In this document: piece after piece, positions 37,551 to 46,101 of the stretch
Layout of the letters: each line of letters opens with the position of its first letter
Numbering within the stretch: the first letter of the stretch is position 1
Origin: PALSA-505 sp963762615
Lineage (GTDB): Bacteria > Actinomycetota > Actinomycetes > Streptosporangiales > Streptosporangiaceae
Direction of reading: 5' to 3'
Assembly (NCBI GenBank): GCA_963762615.1
Contig: CAVXLG010000020.1
Location: forward strand, 744,001 to 808,000
DNA length: 64,000 nt
Made by a program: the position numbers and the translations under genes
The notes under the pieces: model-generated
Database searches by the model: none
The model's input: only the letters and a program-made list of their open reading frames with translations
Told to the model about the DNA's origin: nothing

Positions 37551-37735
37551 GCTATCTTCGCCCGGGTGCATCCCGTCCAATCCTCCGGGCCGGGTATCGG
37601 CGGCGCCGGAAGGCTATCTCCGCCCGAGTGCATCCCGCCCAATCCTCCGGGCCGGGTATCGGCGGCGCCGGAACGCTATCTCCGCCCGGGTGCATCCGCC
37701 CAATCCACCGGGCCGGGTATCGGCGGCGCCGGAAC
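37551..37735 (-). repeat. Three 62-bp tandem repeats upstream of pup, with promoter-like elements
   Basis: Three units start at 37551, 37613 and 37675, exactly 62 bases apart. On the minus strand each contains TTGG(A/G)C followed by a TAGC-type -10 (TAGCGT at 37549-37554 in the copy nearest pup), and a GGCGGCGCCGG-rich block. The spacing between the hexamers is about 20 bases, longer than ideal. The array lies between dop and pup, so it holds the pup promoter; how many copies are active is unknown. Confidence 0.75.
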
Positions 37736-37762
37736 GGGCCGGGTGCGGGGATCCGCTGCGGT

Positions 37763-39280
37763 CTAGTCGCGCCCGGTGAGCGCCGAGACCAGGTCGGCTG
37801 CGCTGCTGCAGCGGTCGAGCAGGCCGCCCACGTGCGCGCGGGTGCCGCGCAGCGGCTCCAGCGTCGGCACCCGCTGCAGCGACTCGCGGCCCGGGATGTC
37901 GAAGATCACCGAGTCCCAGGAGGCGGCCGCGACCGCGTCGGCGTACTTCTGCAGGCAGCGGCCGCGGAAGTAGGCCCGGGTGTCCTCCGGCGGCTCCTCT
38001 ACGGCCCTGGCCACGGCGGCCTCATCGACCAGCCGGAGCATCCGTCCGCGGGAGGCGAGCCGGTTGTACAGCCCCCGGTCCGGCCGGATGTCGGAGTACT
38101 GCAGGTCCACGAGCTGCAGCCGGGGATGGCCCCAGCCGATGCCGTCCCGCGCGCGGTACCCGTCGAGCAGTTCGAGCTTGGCTACCCAGTCCAGCTCGCG
38201 GGACAGCGACATCGGGTCCTCGGCCAGCCGGTTCAGCACCGACTCCCACCGGTCGAGCACGTCGACGGTCATGTCGTCGGCATCGGGGCCGAACCGGTCC
38301 TCGACGTACTTGCGGGCCCGCTCCAGGTACTCCATCTGGAGCTGGACCGCGGTCATCCGCCTGCCGTCCCGCAGCGCCACCAGGTGCCTGCAGTCACGGT
38401 CATGCGAGATCGCCCGCAGCTCCGGGATCGGCGCCTCCACGGCGAGGTCCCCGTCGAGGAACTTGTCCTCGATCATCGCCAGGACGAGCGCGGTGCTGCC
38501 GAGCTTGAGGTAGCTGGAGATCTCGCTCATGTTCGCGTCGCCGATGATCACGTGCAGCCGCCGGTACTTCTCCGGGTCGGCGTGCGGCTCGTCCCGCGTG
38601 TTGATGATCGGCCGCTTCAGGGTGGTCTCCAGCCCCACCTCTACCTCGAAGAAGTCGGCCCGCTGGCTGATCTGGAAGCCCTCGCCGCGGCCGTCCGCGC
38701 CCAGCCCGACCCGCCCGGCTCCGCAGACGACCTGCCGGGACACGAAGAACGGGGTCAGGTGCCGCACGATGTCCGCGAACGGCGTGGCCCGGCGCATCAG
38801 GTAGTTCTCGTGGCAGCCGTAGGAGGCGCCCTTGTTGTCGGTGTTGTTCTTGTACAGCTGGATGGCGGCGCCGCCCGGCATGGTGGCCGCGCGCGACGCG
38901 GCCTCGGCCATCACCCGCTCCCCCGCCTTATCCCAGATGACGGCGGCCAGCGGATTGGTGCACTCGGGTGCGGAGTACTCCGGGTGCGCGTGGTCGACGT
39001 ACAGCCTGGCCCCGTTGGTCAAGATGACATTCGCCAGGCCCAGGTCCTCGTCGGTCAGCTGGGAGGAGTCCGCCGCCTCCCTGGTCAGGTCGAAGCCCCG
39101 CGCGTCGCGCAGCGGGTTCTCCTCCTCGAAGTCCCAGCGGGCCCGCCGCGCGCGGGCCGCGGTCGCGGCCTGGTAGGCGTTGACCACCTGGGACGAGGTG
39201 ACCATCGCGTTCGCGCCCGGCTGGCCGGGTACGGAAATGCCGTACTCGGTCTCCACACCCATGACCCGCCGCACGCTCAT
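37763..39280 (-). CDS. dop: Pup deamidase/depupylase Dop
   Basis: A 505-residue homologue of PafA that converts the terminal Gln of Pup to Glu and removes Pup from substrates. RVMGVETEYGIS holds the catalytic Glu. The Dop-specific insert follows (QPGANAMVTSSQVVNAYQ), then LYVDHAHPEYSAPEC with the catalytic Asp, YKNNTDNKGASYGCHENYL and NTRDEPHADPEKYRRLHVIIGD. ATG 39280 starts with the family N terminus MSVRRVMG. TAGGCT lies exactly seven bases upstream, which suggests a leaderless transcript. Unlike its paralogue pafA, this gene is unbroken. Confidence 0.95.
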   Translation of the reverse strand: MSVRRVMGVETEYGISVPGQPGANAMVTSSQVVNAYQAATAARARRARWDFEEENPLRDARGFDLTREAADSSQLTDEDLGLANVILTNGARLYVDHAHPEYSAPECTNPLAAVIWDKAGERVMAEAASRAATMPGGAAIQLYKNNTDNKGASYGCHENYLMRRATPFADIVRHLTPFFVSRQVVCGAGRVGLGADGRGEGFQISQRADFFEVEVGLETTLKRPIINTRDEPHADPEKYRRLHVIIGDANMSEISSYLKLGSTALVLAMIEDKFLDGDLAVEAPIPELRAISHDRDCRHLVALRDGRRMTAVQLQMEYLERARKYVEDRFGPDADDMTVDVLDRWESVLNRLAEDPMSLSRELDWVAKLELLDGYRARDGIGWGHPRLQLVDLQYSDIRPDRGLYNRLASRGRMLRLVDEAAVARAVEEPPEDTRAYFRGRCLQKYADAVAAASWDSVIFDIPGRESLQRVPTLEPLRGTRAHVGGLLDRCSSAADLVSALTGRD

Positions 39281-39287
39281 GAGCAAG

Positions 39288-39293
39288 AGCCTA
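39288..39293 (-). promoter_or_regulatory. -10 element for leaderless dop transcript
   Basis: On the minus strand TAGGCT fits the actinobacterial TANNNT -10. Seven bases separate it from the A of the dop ATG, so transcription would begin at or next to the start codon. No good -35 is visible. Confidence 0.5.
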
Positions 39294-39409
39294 GCCGCGG
39301 CGGCCGACAGCAAGGATCCATCAAGCCACCGGCCGCGCCCGAACGCGTCACGTGCGGCGGGCCGCCTCCGGGCCCCGGCACCGCGCGGGCCACCACCAGC
39401 CGATGCACG

Positions 39410-41215
39410 TTACAAGTACTGGCCGGTGTTGGCGACAGTGTCGATGGAGCGTCCCGCCTCCGTGCCGCTCTTGCCGGACACCAGCGTCCTGATGTAGACG
39501 ATCCGCTCGCCCTTCTTGCCGGAGATGCGCGCCCAGTCATCGGGGTTCGTGGTATTGGGCAGGTCCTCGTTCTCCTTGAACTCATCGACGCAGGACGCCA
39601 GCAGGTGCGCGACCCGGAGGCCCTTCTGCCCGGTCTCGAGGAATTCCTTGATCGCCATCTTCTTGGCCCGGTCCACGATGTTCTCGATCATCGCGCCGGA
39701 GTTGAAGTCCTTGAAGTACAGGACCTCCTTGTCGCCGTTGGCGTAGGTCACCTCGAGGAACCGGTTTTCCTCTGTCTCGCTGTACATCCGCTCCACGACG
39801 CGCTGGATCATCGCCTCCACGGCAGCGGCCCGCGAGGCGCCGTGCTCGGCCAGGTCGTCGGGATGCAGCGGCAGGGCGGAGACCACGTACTTGGAGAAGA
39901 TGTCCTTGGCTGCTTCGGCGTCCGGCCGCTCGATCTTGATCTTCACGTCCAGCCGTCCCGGCCGCAGGATAGCCGGGTCGATCATGTCCTCCCGGTTCGA
40001 GGCGCCGATCACGATCACGTTCTGCAGGCCCTCGACGCCGTCGATCTCGCTCAGCAGCTGGGGGACGATGGTGTTCTCCACGTCGCTGGACACCCCGGAG
40101 CCGCGGGTGCGGAAGATCGAGTCCATCTCGTCGAAGAACACGATCACCGGCATGCCCTCGCTGGCCTTCTCCCTGGCCCGCTGGAACACCAGCCTGATGT
40201 GCCGCTCGGTCTCGCCCACGTACTTGTTCAGCAGCTCGGGGCCCTTGATGTTCAGGAAGAAGCTCCGGCTCTCCTGCGCCTGGCCTCCCCCGGCCTCCGG
40301 CGAATCGCCGTCCGCCGCGGCCGGCGCCTCGGCGGAGCCGCGTTCGGCTGCCGCGGCCGCCGCCTTGGCGGTGACCTGCTTGGCCAGGGAATTCGCCACG
40401 GCCTTGGCGATGAGGGTCTTGCCGCAGCCGGGCGGCCCGTACAGCAGGACGCCCTTGGGCGGTCGCAGCTGGTGCTCGCGGAACAGGTCGGCGTGCAGGT
40501 ACGGAAGCTCGATCGCATCGCGGATCTGCTCGATCTGCGAGGCGAGGCCGCCGATGTCGGAGTAGGTGAGGTCCGGGACTTCCTCCAGGATCAGCTCCTC
40601 GACCTCGGCCTTGGGGATGCGCTCGTAGACGTAGCCCGAGCGCGACTCCAGCAGCAGCGAGTCACCGGCCCGCAGCGTGGCGTTGCGCAGCGGCTCGGCC
40701 AGGCGCACCACGCGCTCCTCGTCGGCGTGCGCGATGACCAGCGCCCGCTCGCCGTCCTCGAGGATCTCCTTGAGCATGACGATCTCGCCGGCCGTCTCGA
40801 AGCCCTGCGCGATCACCACGTTGAGCGCCTCGTTGAGCACGACCTCCTGGCCGGGCTTCAGCTCCTCGAGATCAACCGACGGGCTGACGTTGACGCGCAT
40901 CTTGCGGCCGCCGGTGAACACGTCCGCGGCGCCGTCCTCGCAGGCGCTGAGGAACACGCCGAACGCGGACGGCGGCTGGGCCAGCCGGTCGACCTCCTCC
41001 TTCAGCGCTACGATCTGGTCGCGCGCCTCCCGGAGGGTGCCGGCCAGCCGCTCGTTCTGGCCGGTCACGGTCGCGATGCTGGTCTCGGCCTCGCGCAGCC
41101 GCTCCTCAAGCAGCCGGACATGGCGCGGCGAATCGGAGAGCCTGCGGCGCAGCGCGGCGATCTCCTCCTCGAGGAAGGAGATTCTGCGTCGTGAGGCCAT
41201 TGACCTCGTCGTCAT
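39410..41215 (-). CDS. arc: Proteasome-associated AAA+ ATPase ARC/Mpa
   Basis: A 601-residue ring ATPase that captures Pup, unfolds the tagged protein and feeds it to the 20S core. The N-terminal coiled coil (about residues 12-80) binds Pup, and two OB-like domains follow (about 95-245). The AAA domain has Walker A GPPGCGKT near 274, Walker B IVFFDEMDSIF and SRH NREDMIDPAILRPGRLD. After Walker A an Ala/Glu/Gly-rich insert of about 25 residues (KAAAAAAERGSAEAPAAADG) is not usual. The C terminus, TGQYL, is the Tyr-containing motif that docks into PrcA pockets. ATG 41200 (MASRRR) is an alternative start. Confidence 0.95.
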   Translation of the reverse strand: MTTRSMASRRRISFLEEEIAALRRRLSDSPRHVRLLEERLREAETSIATVTGQNERLAGTLREARDQIVALKEEVDRLAQPPSAFGVFLSACEDGAADVFTGGRKMRVNVSPSVDLEELKPGQEVVLNEALNVVIAQGFETAGEIVMLKEILEDGERALVIAHADEERVVRLAEPLRNATLRAGDSLLLESRSGYVYERIPKAEVEELILEEVPDLTYSDIGGLASQIEQIRDAIELPYLHADLFREHQLRPPKGVLLYGPPGCGKTLIAKAVANSLAKQVTAKAAAAAAERGSAEAPAAADGDSPEAGGGQAQESRSFFLNIKGPELLNKYVGETERHIRLVFQRAREKASEGMPVIVFFDEMDSIFRTRGSGVSSDVENTIVPQLLSEIDGVEGLQNVIVIGASNREDMIDPAILRPGRLDVKIKIERPDAEAAKDIFSKYVVSALPLHPDDLAEHGASRAAAVEAMIQRVVERMYSETEENRFLEVTYANGDKEVLYFKDFNSGAMIENIVDRAKKMAIKEFLETGQKGLRVAHLLASCVDEFKENEDLPNTTNPDDWARISGKKGERIVYIRTLVSGKSGTEAGRSIDTVANTGQYL

Positions 41216-41344
41216 GCCGGGAACCGCGCGTACTGTCGTCGCGAGCGGACACGTCCCTCACCTCCTTCCGAGAGCACTCACCTAGACCCTACCTATCCGG
41301 GGAGCAGTCGTAACCTGGCGCGCCCCCCGTGTTGGCATTCTCGC

Positions 41345-41380
41345 GTCACGATACGGAAACGTTCGAAACGTATCCGTGAC
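41345..41380. other. Long hairpin between arc and trmI
   Basis: GTCACG-ATACG (41345-41355) pairs with CGTATCCGTGAC (41369-41380), an 11-base-pair stem with one bulged base. The loop is GAAACGTTCGAAA and contains the palindrome TTCGAA. It lies just after the trmI stop and about 130 bases upstream of arc, both on the minus strand, so it could be a terminator of trmI or a regulator site for arc. Confidence 0.5.
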
Positions 41381-41397
41381 TGCCAGTGACCGCTCGG

Positions 41398-42265
41398 TCA
41401 GGAGCGGCTCGCCTCCGCGCCGTGTGCCCCCTTGGCCGGCCTGCGCCGCCTCGGCGGCGGCGTCACGCCGTCGGCCAGGCGGCGCGCGGTGACGAGGAAG
41501 CCGGTATGCCCGACCATGCGGTGTTCGGGCCGCACGGCGAGCCCGTCCACGTGCCAGCCCCGGATCAGTGACTCCCAGGCCGCGGGCTCGTCGAAGCAGC
41601 CCTGCCCGCGCAGGGCCTCCGCGATCCTGGACAGCTGCGTGGTGGTCGCGACGTAACAGCAGACCAGGCCGCCTGGAATGAGCAGCCGTTCGGCGGCGGC
41701 GGCGAACTCCCACGGGGCCAGCATGTCGAGTACGACCCGGTCGAAGACCTCCCCGGCCGGCTCGGCCTCGGCCAGGTCGCCGACGGTCAGCCGCCACGCC
41801 GGGTGCGGCCCGCCGAAGAACTTCTCCACGTTCGCCCTGGCCACCTCGGCAAAGTCGGGCCTGCGCTCATAGGACGCGACCAGGCCGCCGTCGCCGACCG
41901 CGCGCAGCAGCCAGCAGGACAGCGCGCCCGATCCCGCGCCCGGCCTCGAGCACCCGCGCCCCGGGGAAGACGTCGGCGAACGCCACGATCTGCGCCGCGT
42001 CCTTCGGGTAGATCACGGCCGCGCCGCGCCCCATGCCCAGGGTGAAGTCGGCGAGCAGCGGCCGCAGCGCGACGTAGGGGGTGCCGCCGGAGGAATGCAC
42101 CACGCTGCCGTCGGGATGGCCGATCAGCTCGTCGTGCGCCAGCGAGCCGCGGTGGGTGTGGAACGACCCGCCGTCGGCCAGCGTGACCAGGTGCTTGCGG
42201 CCCTTGGGGTCGGTGAGCTGGACCAGGTCTCCGGCGCGGAACGGTCCGCGGCACTGTCGGTTCAC
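41398..42265 (-). CDS. trmI: tRNA (adenine-N1-)-methyltransferase, TrmI family (frameshifted)
   Basis: Methylates adenine 58 in the tRNA T-loop, using S-adenosylmethionine, as a tetramer. The N terminus (FRAGDLVQLTDPKGRKHLVTL) and HTHRGSLAHDELIG are typical of TrmI. The SAM-binding loop EAGAGSGALSCWLLRAVG is restored by deleting one G in GCCGGGCGCGG near 41937, where the two frames meet. VLDMLAPWEFAAAAERLLIPGG follows. GTG 42265 gives the family N terminus VNRQCRGPF, and TACTGT (-10) lies seven bases before it, again suggesting a leaderless mRNA. Its place next to arc and opposite a RecB-like nuclease gene is conserved in mycobacteria. Confidence 0.9.
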
Positions 42266-42404
42266 GCCCGCAACAGTAGCGGGGGCAGCGGCCCGGCAGC
42301 GGTCCGGCGGCACGGGCGGCGGGGCGGCGCGGGTAGGCGGTGGCGGCGCGGGTGGCGGCTCAGCCCGAGTGGCGGCAGGGCGGCCCCGCGTGCCGGGGCA
42401 GGAA

Positions 42405-43535
42405 TCAGCCGCGGGCGAACGCGTGATCCAGGTCCTGGGTCGCGAGCACGCCGAATACCTTGCCGGACGGCTCGACGAGCAGGTACTCGGAGGCGGGCGA
42501 CTTGCGGACCGCCTCGAGCAGGGCCATGCCCGACAGGTCGGCGGGTAGCACCAGGCTCTCGTCCAGGCTCCGGGCCAGCGTACCCGCCTCGATCCAGGGC
42601 CTGCGCTGCGGCGGGGTGGCCATCACCGCGGACTCGTTCACGATCGCGATCGGCTTGTCCTCGTGGTCCACCACGACCAGCGCGCGCGCCTGGGCGGCGT
42701 CCGCGCGCCTGATCGCCTCCGCCAGCGGCAGGCTGGCCTGGATCGGGATGGCCCGCCTGGCGAGCAGCCGGGCCTGCAGGCCGGGCATCCGCTCGCGGAC
42801 CTTGGTGACCTTGATCGCCTGCCCGGCGCCGAACCACATGAACGCGGCGATCACCGCCAGCCAGGCGGCATCGAATATCTGCGTCGAGTCGCCGTTCCTG
42901 GCGAACAGCACGAACGGCACGAGCAGCAGCGCGGCGGCGAGTACGCGGCCGGTCCAGGCCGCGCCGATGGTGGCGGTGCCCGGTCGGCCGGGGACCTTCC
43001 AGATTCCGGCGCGCAGCATCCGGCCGCCGTCCAGCGGCAGGCCCGGCAGCAGGTTGAACAGCCCGACGAGCAGGTTGGCCCACATCAGCTGGACGACCAG
43101 CACGTGCGCCGTCCCGCTGGGGACCAGCTTGCTCAGCCCGTACCCGGCGGCGGCCAGGACGAGCGAGATCGCCGGCCCGGCCGCGGAGACGAGGAATTCC
43201 CTGGCCGGGGTCGGCGCCTCCTTCTCGATCTCGGAGAAGCCGCCGAGCGGGTACAGCAGCACCCGGCGCACCGGCAGCCCGAACGCGCGCGCGACCACGC
43301 AGTGGCTCAGCTCGTGGACGAGCACCGACGCGTAGAGCAGTACGACGAAGGCGGCGGACACCACGTAGCGCATGTTGCCGTGCAGGGACCGCTCCAGGCT
43401 GTTCGCGTAGAGCAGGATGAACACGCCGGCGATGAGGAACCAGTATGGCGAGATGTACACCGGGATCCCGAACGGGCGCGCGATGACGATCCCCGGCTGG
43501 GGGTCGCGCTGCGGAGCGGGCCGTTCCGGCGTCAT
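42405..43535 (-). CDS. Site-2 protease (M50) with CBS domains
   Basis: A 376-residue intramembrane zinc metalloprotease. The HExxH site is in VLVHELSHCVVARAFG near residue 70. The second zinc-binding motif, NLLPGLPLDGGRML, is near 170, and both lie in hydrophobic spans. The C-terminal third holds a pair of CBS domains (about residues 250-370, IPIQASLPLAEAIRR and ALVVVDHEDKPIAIVNESAV), which may sense nucleotides. ATG 43535 (MTPERP) fits the family; a longer in-frame start at 43619 adds a basic, unrelated lead. This is a Rip-type protease of the cytoplasmic subclass; its substrates are unknown. Confidence 0.88.
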   Translation of the reverse strand: MTPERPAPQRDPQPGIVIARPFGIPVYISPYWFLIAGVFILLYANSLERSLHGNMRYVVSAAFVVLLYASVLVHELSHCVVARAFGLPVRRVLLYPLGGFSEIEKEAPTPAREFLVSAAGPAISLVLAAAGYGLSKLVPSGTAHVLVVQLMWANLLVGLFNLLPGLPLDGGRMLRAGIWKVPGRPGTATIGAAWTGRVLAAALLLVPFVLFARNGDSTQIFDAAWLAVIAAFMWFGAGQAIKVTKVRERMPGLQARLLARRAIPIQASLPLAEAIRRADAAQARALVVVDHEDKPIAIVNESAVMATPPQRRPWIEAGTLARSLDESLVLPADLSGMALLEAVRKSPASEYLLVEPSGKVFGVLATQDLDHAFARG

Positions 43536-43629
43536 TCCTGCCACACTTACGATGCTACGTGACGAAGGGTTCACGGGGGTGGTCAAGCGCGGCCGGGCGA
43601 ATCGCGGCAGTCGGCGCAAAGCGGCGCGG

Positions 43630-43652
43630 TTGTCGGTGGCCTACCATACGCT
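43630..43652 (+). promoter_or_regulatory. RecA-NDp (PafBC-dependent) promoter
   Basis: TTGTCGGTG (43630-43638), eight bases, then TACGCT (43647-43652). This is an exact match to the mycobacterial RecA-independent DNA-damage promoter, TTGTCRGTG-N8-TANNNT, which is activated by PafBC. It points at the RecB-like nuclease gene whose ATG lies about 50 bases downstream. pafB and pafC are in this window at 7.2-9.1 kb. Confidence 0.8.
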
Positions 43653-43704
43653 CCCTTCCGTGGGCTCCCCGCAGACAGCGCCGGAACTTCCGTCAGGCCT
43701 GGAC

Positions 43705-44713
43705 ATGGCGCAGGCGACGGAGGGGGGCGAACCGCGCCGACCGGCGATCTCGCCGTCCCGGGCCGGCGACTTCATGACCTGCCCGCTGCTCTACCGGTTC
43801 CGGGTGATCGACCGGCTGCCCGAGCCGCCGAGCCCCGCGGCGGCCCGCGGCACGCTGGTGCATGCCGTGCTCGAGCGGCTGTTCGACCGGCCCGCGCCGG
43901 AGCGGACCCCGCAGGCCGCCCGCTCGCTGGTCAGCCCGCAGTGGGACCGGCTGGTCGAAGAATCCCCCGAGCTCACCGCGCTGTTCGCCGATGAGCCGGG
44001 GCGGCAGGCCTGGACGGCGGAAGTCACCGCGATGCTCGACCGCTACTTCACCATGGAGGACCCGAGGCGGATCGAGCCCGCCGAGCGCGAACTGTACGTG
44101 GAGACCACGCTGGAGTCGGGCTTGCGGCTGCGCGGCTACGTGGACCGGGTGGACGTGGCGAGGGGCGGCGCGGTCCGGATCGTGGACTACAAGACCGGGA
44201 CCGCTCCCCGCGAGGAGTTCGAGGCCCGCGCGCTGTTCCAGATGAAGTTCTACGCGCTCGTGCTGTGGCGGATCCGCGGTGAGGTGCCCAGGCTGCTGCA
44301 GCTCATGTACCTCGGCAACGGCGAGACTCTCCGGTACCAGCCGGACGAGGCGGACCTGCGGGCGACCGAGCGGAAGATCGAGGCGCTCTGGCGGGCCATC
44401 GAGCGGGCCCAGGACTCGGGAGACTGGCGGCCGAGGCCGAGCCGGGTATGCGACTGGTGCGCGCACAAGCCCCTCTGCCCGGCGTTCGGCGGCACGCCGC
44501 CGCCGCTGCCGGCCGCCGCCCCCGCCGGCGAGGCCGGGACCGAGCCGCCGCTGCCGGCTCCCGCGGACGGCGCGGCCGGGACTGAGCCGGTCGCTGCCGG
44601 CTCCCGCGGACGGCGCGGCCGGGACTGAGCCGCTGCTGCCGGCTCCCGCGGACGGCGCGGCCGGGACTGAGCCGGTGCTGCCGGCTCCCGCGGGCGGTGC
44701 AGCCGGGTCGTGA
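43705..44713 (+). CDS. RecB-family PD-(D/E)XK nuclease with Fe-S cysteines (frameshift in tail repeats)
   Basis: A DNA nuclease of about 335 residues. ISPSRAGDFMTCPLLYRFR holds the first cluster Cys. The nuclease core is RGTLVHAVLERLF (His), LRGYVDRVDV (Asp) and VRIVDYKTG (Asp-x-Lys). RVCDWCAHKPLCPAF supplies three more Cys, as in AddB/Cas4-like enzymes with a 4Fe-4S cluster. The tail has Pro/Ala/Gly repeats of 42 bases. One unit is 43 bases long, and that extra base near 44591 causes an early stop at 44628. Without it the stop is at 44713, three bases before a strong terminator hairpin. ATG 43705 is placed about 50 bases after a PafBC-type promoter. Confidence 0.88.
44551..44710 (+). repeat. 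42-bp tandem repeat encoding the nuclease tail
   Basis: Units starting CTGCCGGCTCCCGCGG begin at 44551, 44594, 44636 and 44678. The last two intervals are 42 bases, but the first is 43, which shows where an extra base was gained. Each unit encodes a Leu-Pro-Ala-Pro-Ala-Asp-Gly-Ala-Ala-Gly-Thr-Glu-Pro stretch. Confidence 0.88.
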
Positions 44714-44715
44714 AG

Positions 44716-44751
44716 CCGCAACTGCGGCCTCGGCCGCGGCCGCAGTTGCGG
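44716..44751 (+). terminator. Strong hairpin terminator after the RecB-like gene
   Basis: CCGCAACTGCGGC (44716-44728) and its exact inverse complement (44739-44751) make a perfect 13-base-pair stem with a 10-base loop. It begins three bases after the restored stop codon at 44713. It is followed by an AT-rich stretch instead of a T-tract, including the dyad ATCAAG-ATATTA-CTTGAT at 44754-44771. Confidence 0.75.
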
Positions 44752-44971
44752 ACATCAAGATATTACTTGATTTTTGGTACCGGATAGTACTTAACTAGTG
44801 TCTGGTGACGCGCGTCTGGCGGTGGGAAGTTGGTCCGCGCGGGGACGGCCGCGGTCCGCCCGGTGGCTGGCCTCCCGGACGTTCGGCGTGAGAACGCGTG
44901 ACCGCCGCGGCCGGGGCACCGGCGGATGTGTGCGACCATGAAACCTAGGTACGCGGATAAGGGGCGGCCTC

Positions 44972-45434
44972 ATGTCAACTTATAACCAAATTGCTTGGCT
45001 GCCGCTGTGCGGCGGGCTCACCGCGCTCGGACTGGTCCTGACCTGGTTCGTCTTCCGCAGGCGCGGCCTGCGGGCCGGGCTGCGCGGTGTGGCGTGGTCG
45101 CTGCTGCCGCTCGCCGCCTACCTGACCGGCGCGATCGAGATGCTCTGGAAGATGGGCACGGCCATCGGCGACTTCGCCACGTCTTTCGTCTTCTCCCCGG
45201 AGAAATGGGTCGGAGTAGCCGTCACCGGGGTCGCGCTGGTGGCTTTCGTGGTCTCCGGCATGATGCGCGGCCGCGCGGCCAAGGACGTCAGGGCCGAAGG
45301 ACGGCCCGGCCGGCGCTGCCGAGCCGAAGAAGGGCAAGGCCGTCGCGGCTCGGTCGGCCAGCGGGCCCGCGGTCGCCGATGACGACGACTTCAGCGAGAT
45401 CGAGCAGATCCTCCGCAAGCGCGGCATCAGCTGA
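44972..45434 (+). CDS. Small membrane protein with C-terminal EIEQILRKRGI motif (frameshifted)
   Basis: A protein of about 153 residues of unknown function, conserved in type among actinobacteria. It has two or three membrane spans (about residues 10-28, 38-55 and 83-100), then a Lys/Ala-rich cytoplasmic tail. The frame read from the ATG ends at 45382 with an Arg-rich stretch. Deleting one C in CCCGGCCGGC near 45312 gives GGAAEPKKGKAVAARSASGP and DDDDFSEIEQILRKRGIS, clearly the true end. AAGGGG precedes the ATG. The stop is three bases from the convergent HAD gene's stop. Confidence 0.75.
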
Positions 45435-45436
45435 GG

Positions 45437-46101
45437 TCAGCCCGGGTCAGCGCCGGCCACGAGCTCGCGCAGCGTGACCAGGCTCACCTCGGCCAGGGAC
45501 GACACGATGACCCGGCCGGGCGCGGGCGGCACCGCGGCGACATTTGGCACGACGATCACCTGGCAGCCGGCCGCCTCGAGCGGCGGTCGCCCCGTTGGGT
45601 GAGTCCTCGAGCACCACGCTGCCGGCCGGGTCGGCAGCCAGCAGCTTGGTGGCCAGCAGGTACGGCTCGGGATCCGGCTTGATCCTGGTGACGTCCTCCG
45701 CGCACACCGTCACCGGGAAGTCCAGCGCCGCCGCCCGGAACACGGCTTCCATGATCACGCGCTCCGACGAGGTGACGAGCGCGTATGCCACCCCGGCCAC
45801 CCGTCACCTCGGCGAGCAGGTCGGCCGCCCCGGGCCGCAGCGCCACCGGCGCGCGGGCCAGCCGGGAGACCATCCCGTCCAGCATCCACCGGGCCAGCAG
45901 TTCCCTGGATACCGGCCTGCGGGCCTTGCCCAGCAGGTAGTCCAGGCTCACCTGAAGCGATCCGCCGACCAGGTTGGCCTGGTCGGCCTCGCTCCAGTCG
46001 CCGCCGAGGCTGGCCATCACCTCGGACTCGACCTCGAACCAGAGCGGCTCGGTGTCCACGAGCAGGCCGTCCATGTCGAACAGCACAGCCTGGAGCTCCA
46101 T
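45437..46101 (-). CDS. HAD-family phosphatase, beta-phosphoglucomutase-like (two frameshifts)
   Basis: A cytoplasmic phosphatase of about 220 residues. Motif I is LFDMDGLLVDTEPLW (nucleophile and acid Asp). Motif II lies in GVAYALVTSSERVIMEAVF, and motif III/IV in TRIKPDPEPYLLATKLL and VVLEDSPNGATAA. Breaks at about 45800 (GGCCGGGG) and 45585 (CGCTCGAGG) are both fixed by removing one base, giving the C terminus AAGCQVIVVPN...LRELVAGADPG. The start overlaps the metH stop (TGATG at 46101), so it is coupled to metH. The substrate is not identifiable; a HAD gene next to metH and PAC2 is conserved in Streptomyces. Confidence 0.85.

Noticed and set aside
38836..38860. A second TTGTCGGTG match to the PafBC promoter
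   Set aside because: It lies inside dop in the wrong direction and has no TANNNT at the required eight-base spacing. A weaker match inside metH near 46895 was dropped for the same reasons.
37628..41194. An open frame of 1,188 codons on the plus strand opposite dop and arc
   Set aside because: It is antisense to two certain genes, its protein is low in recognisable motifs, and long open antisense frames are common at this GC content.
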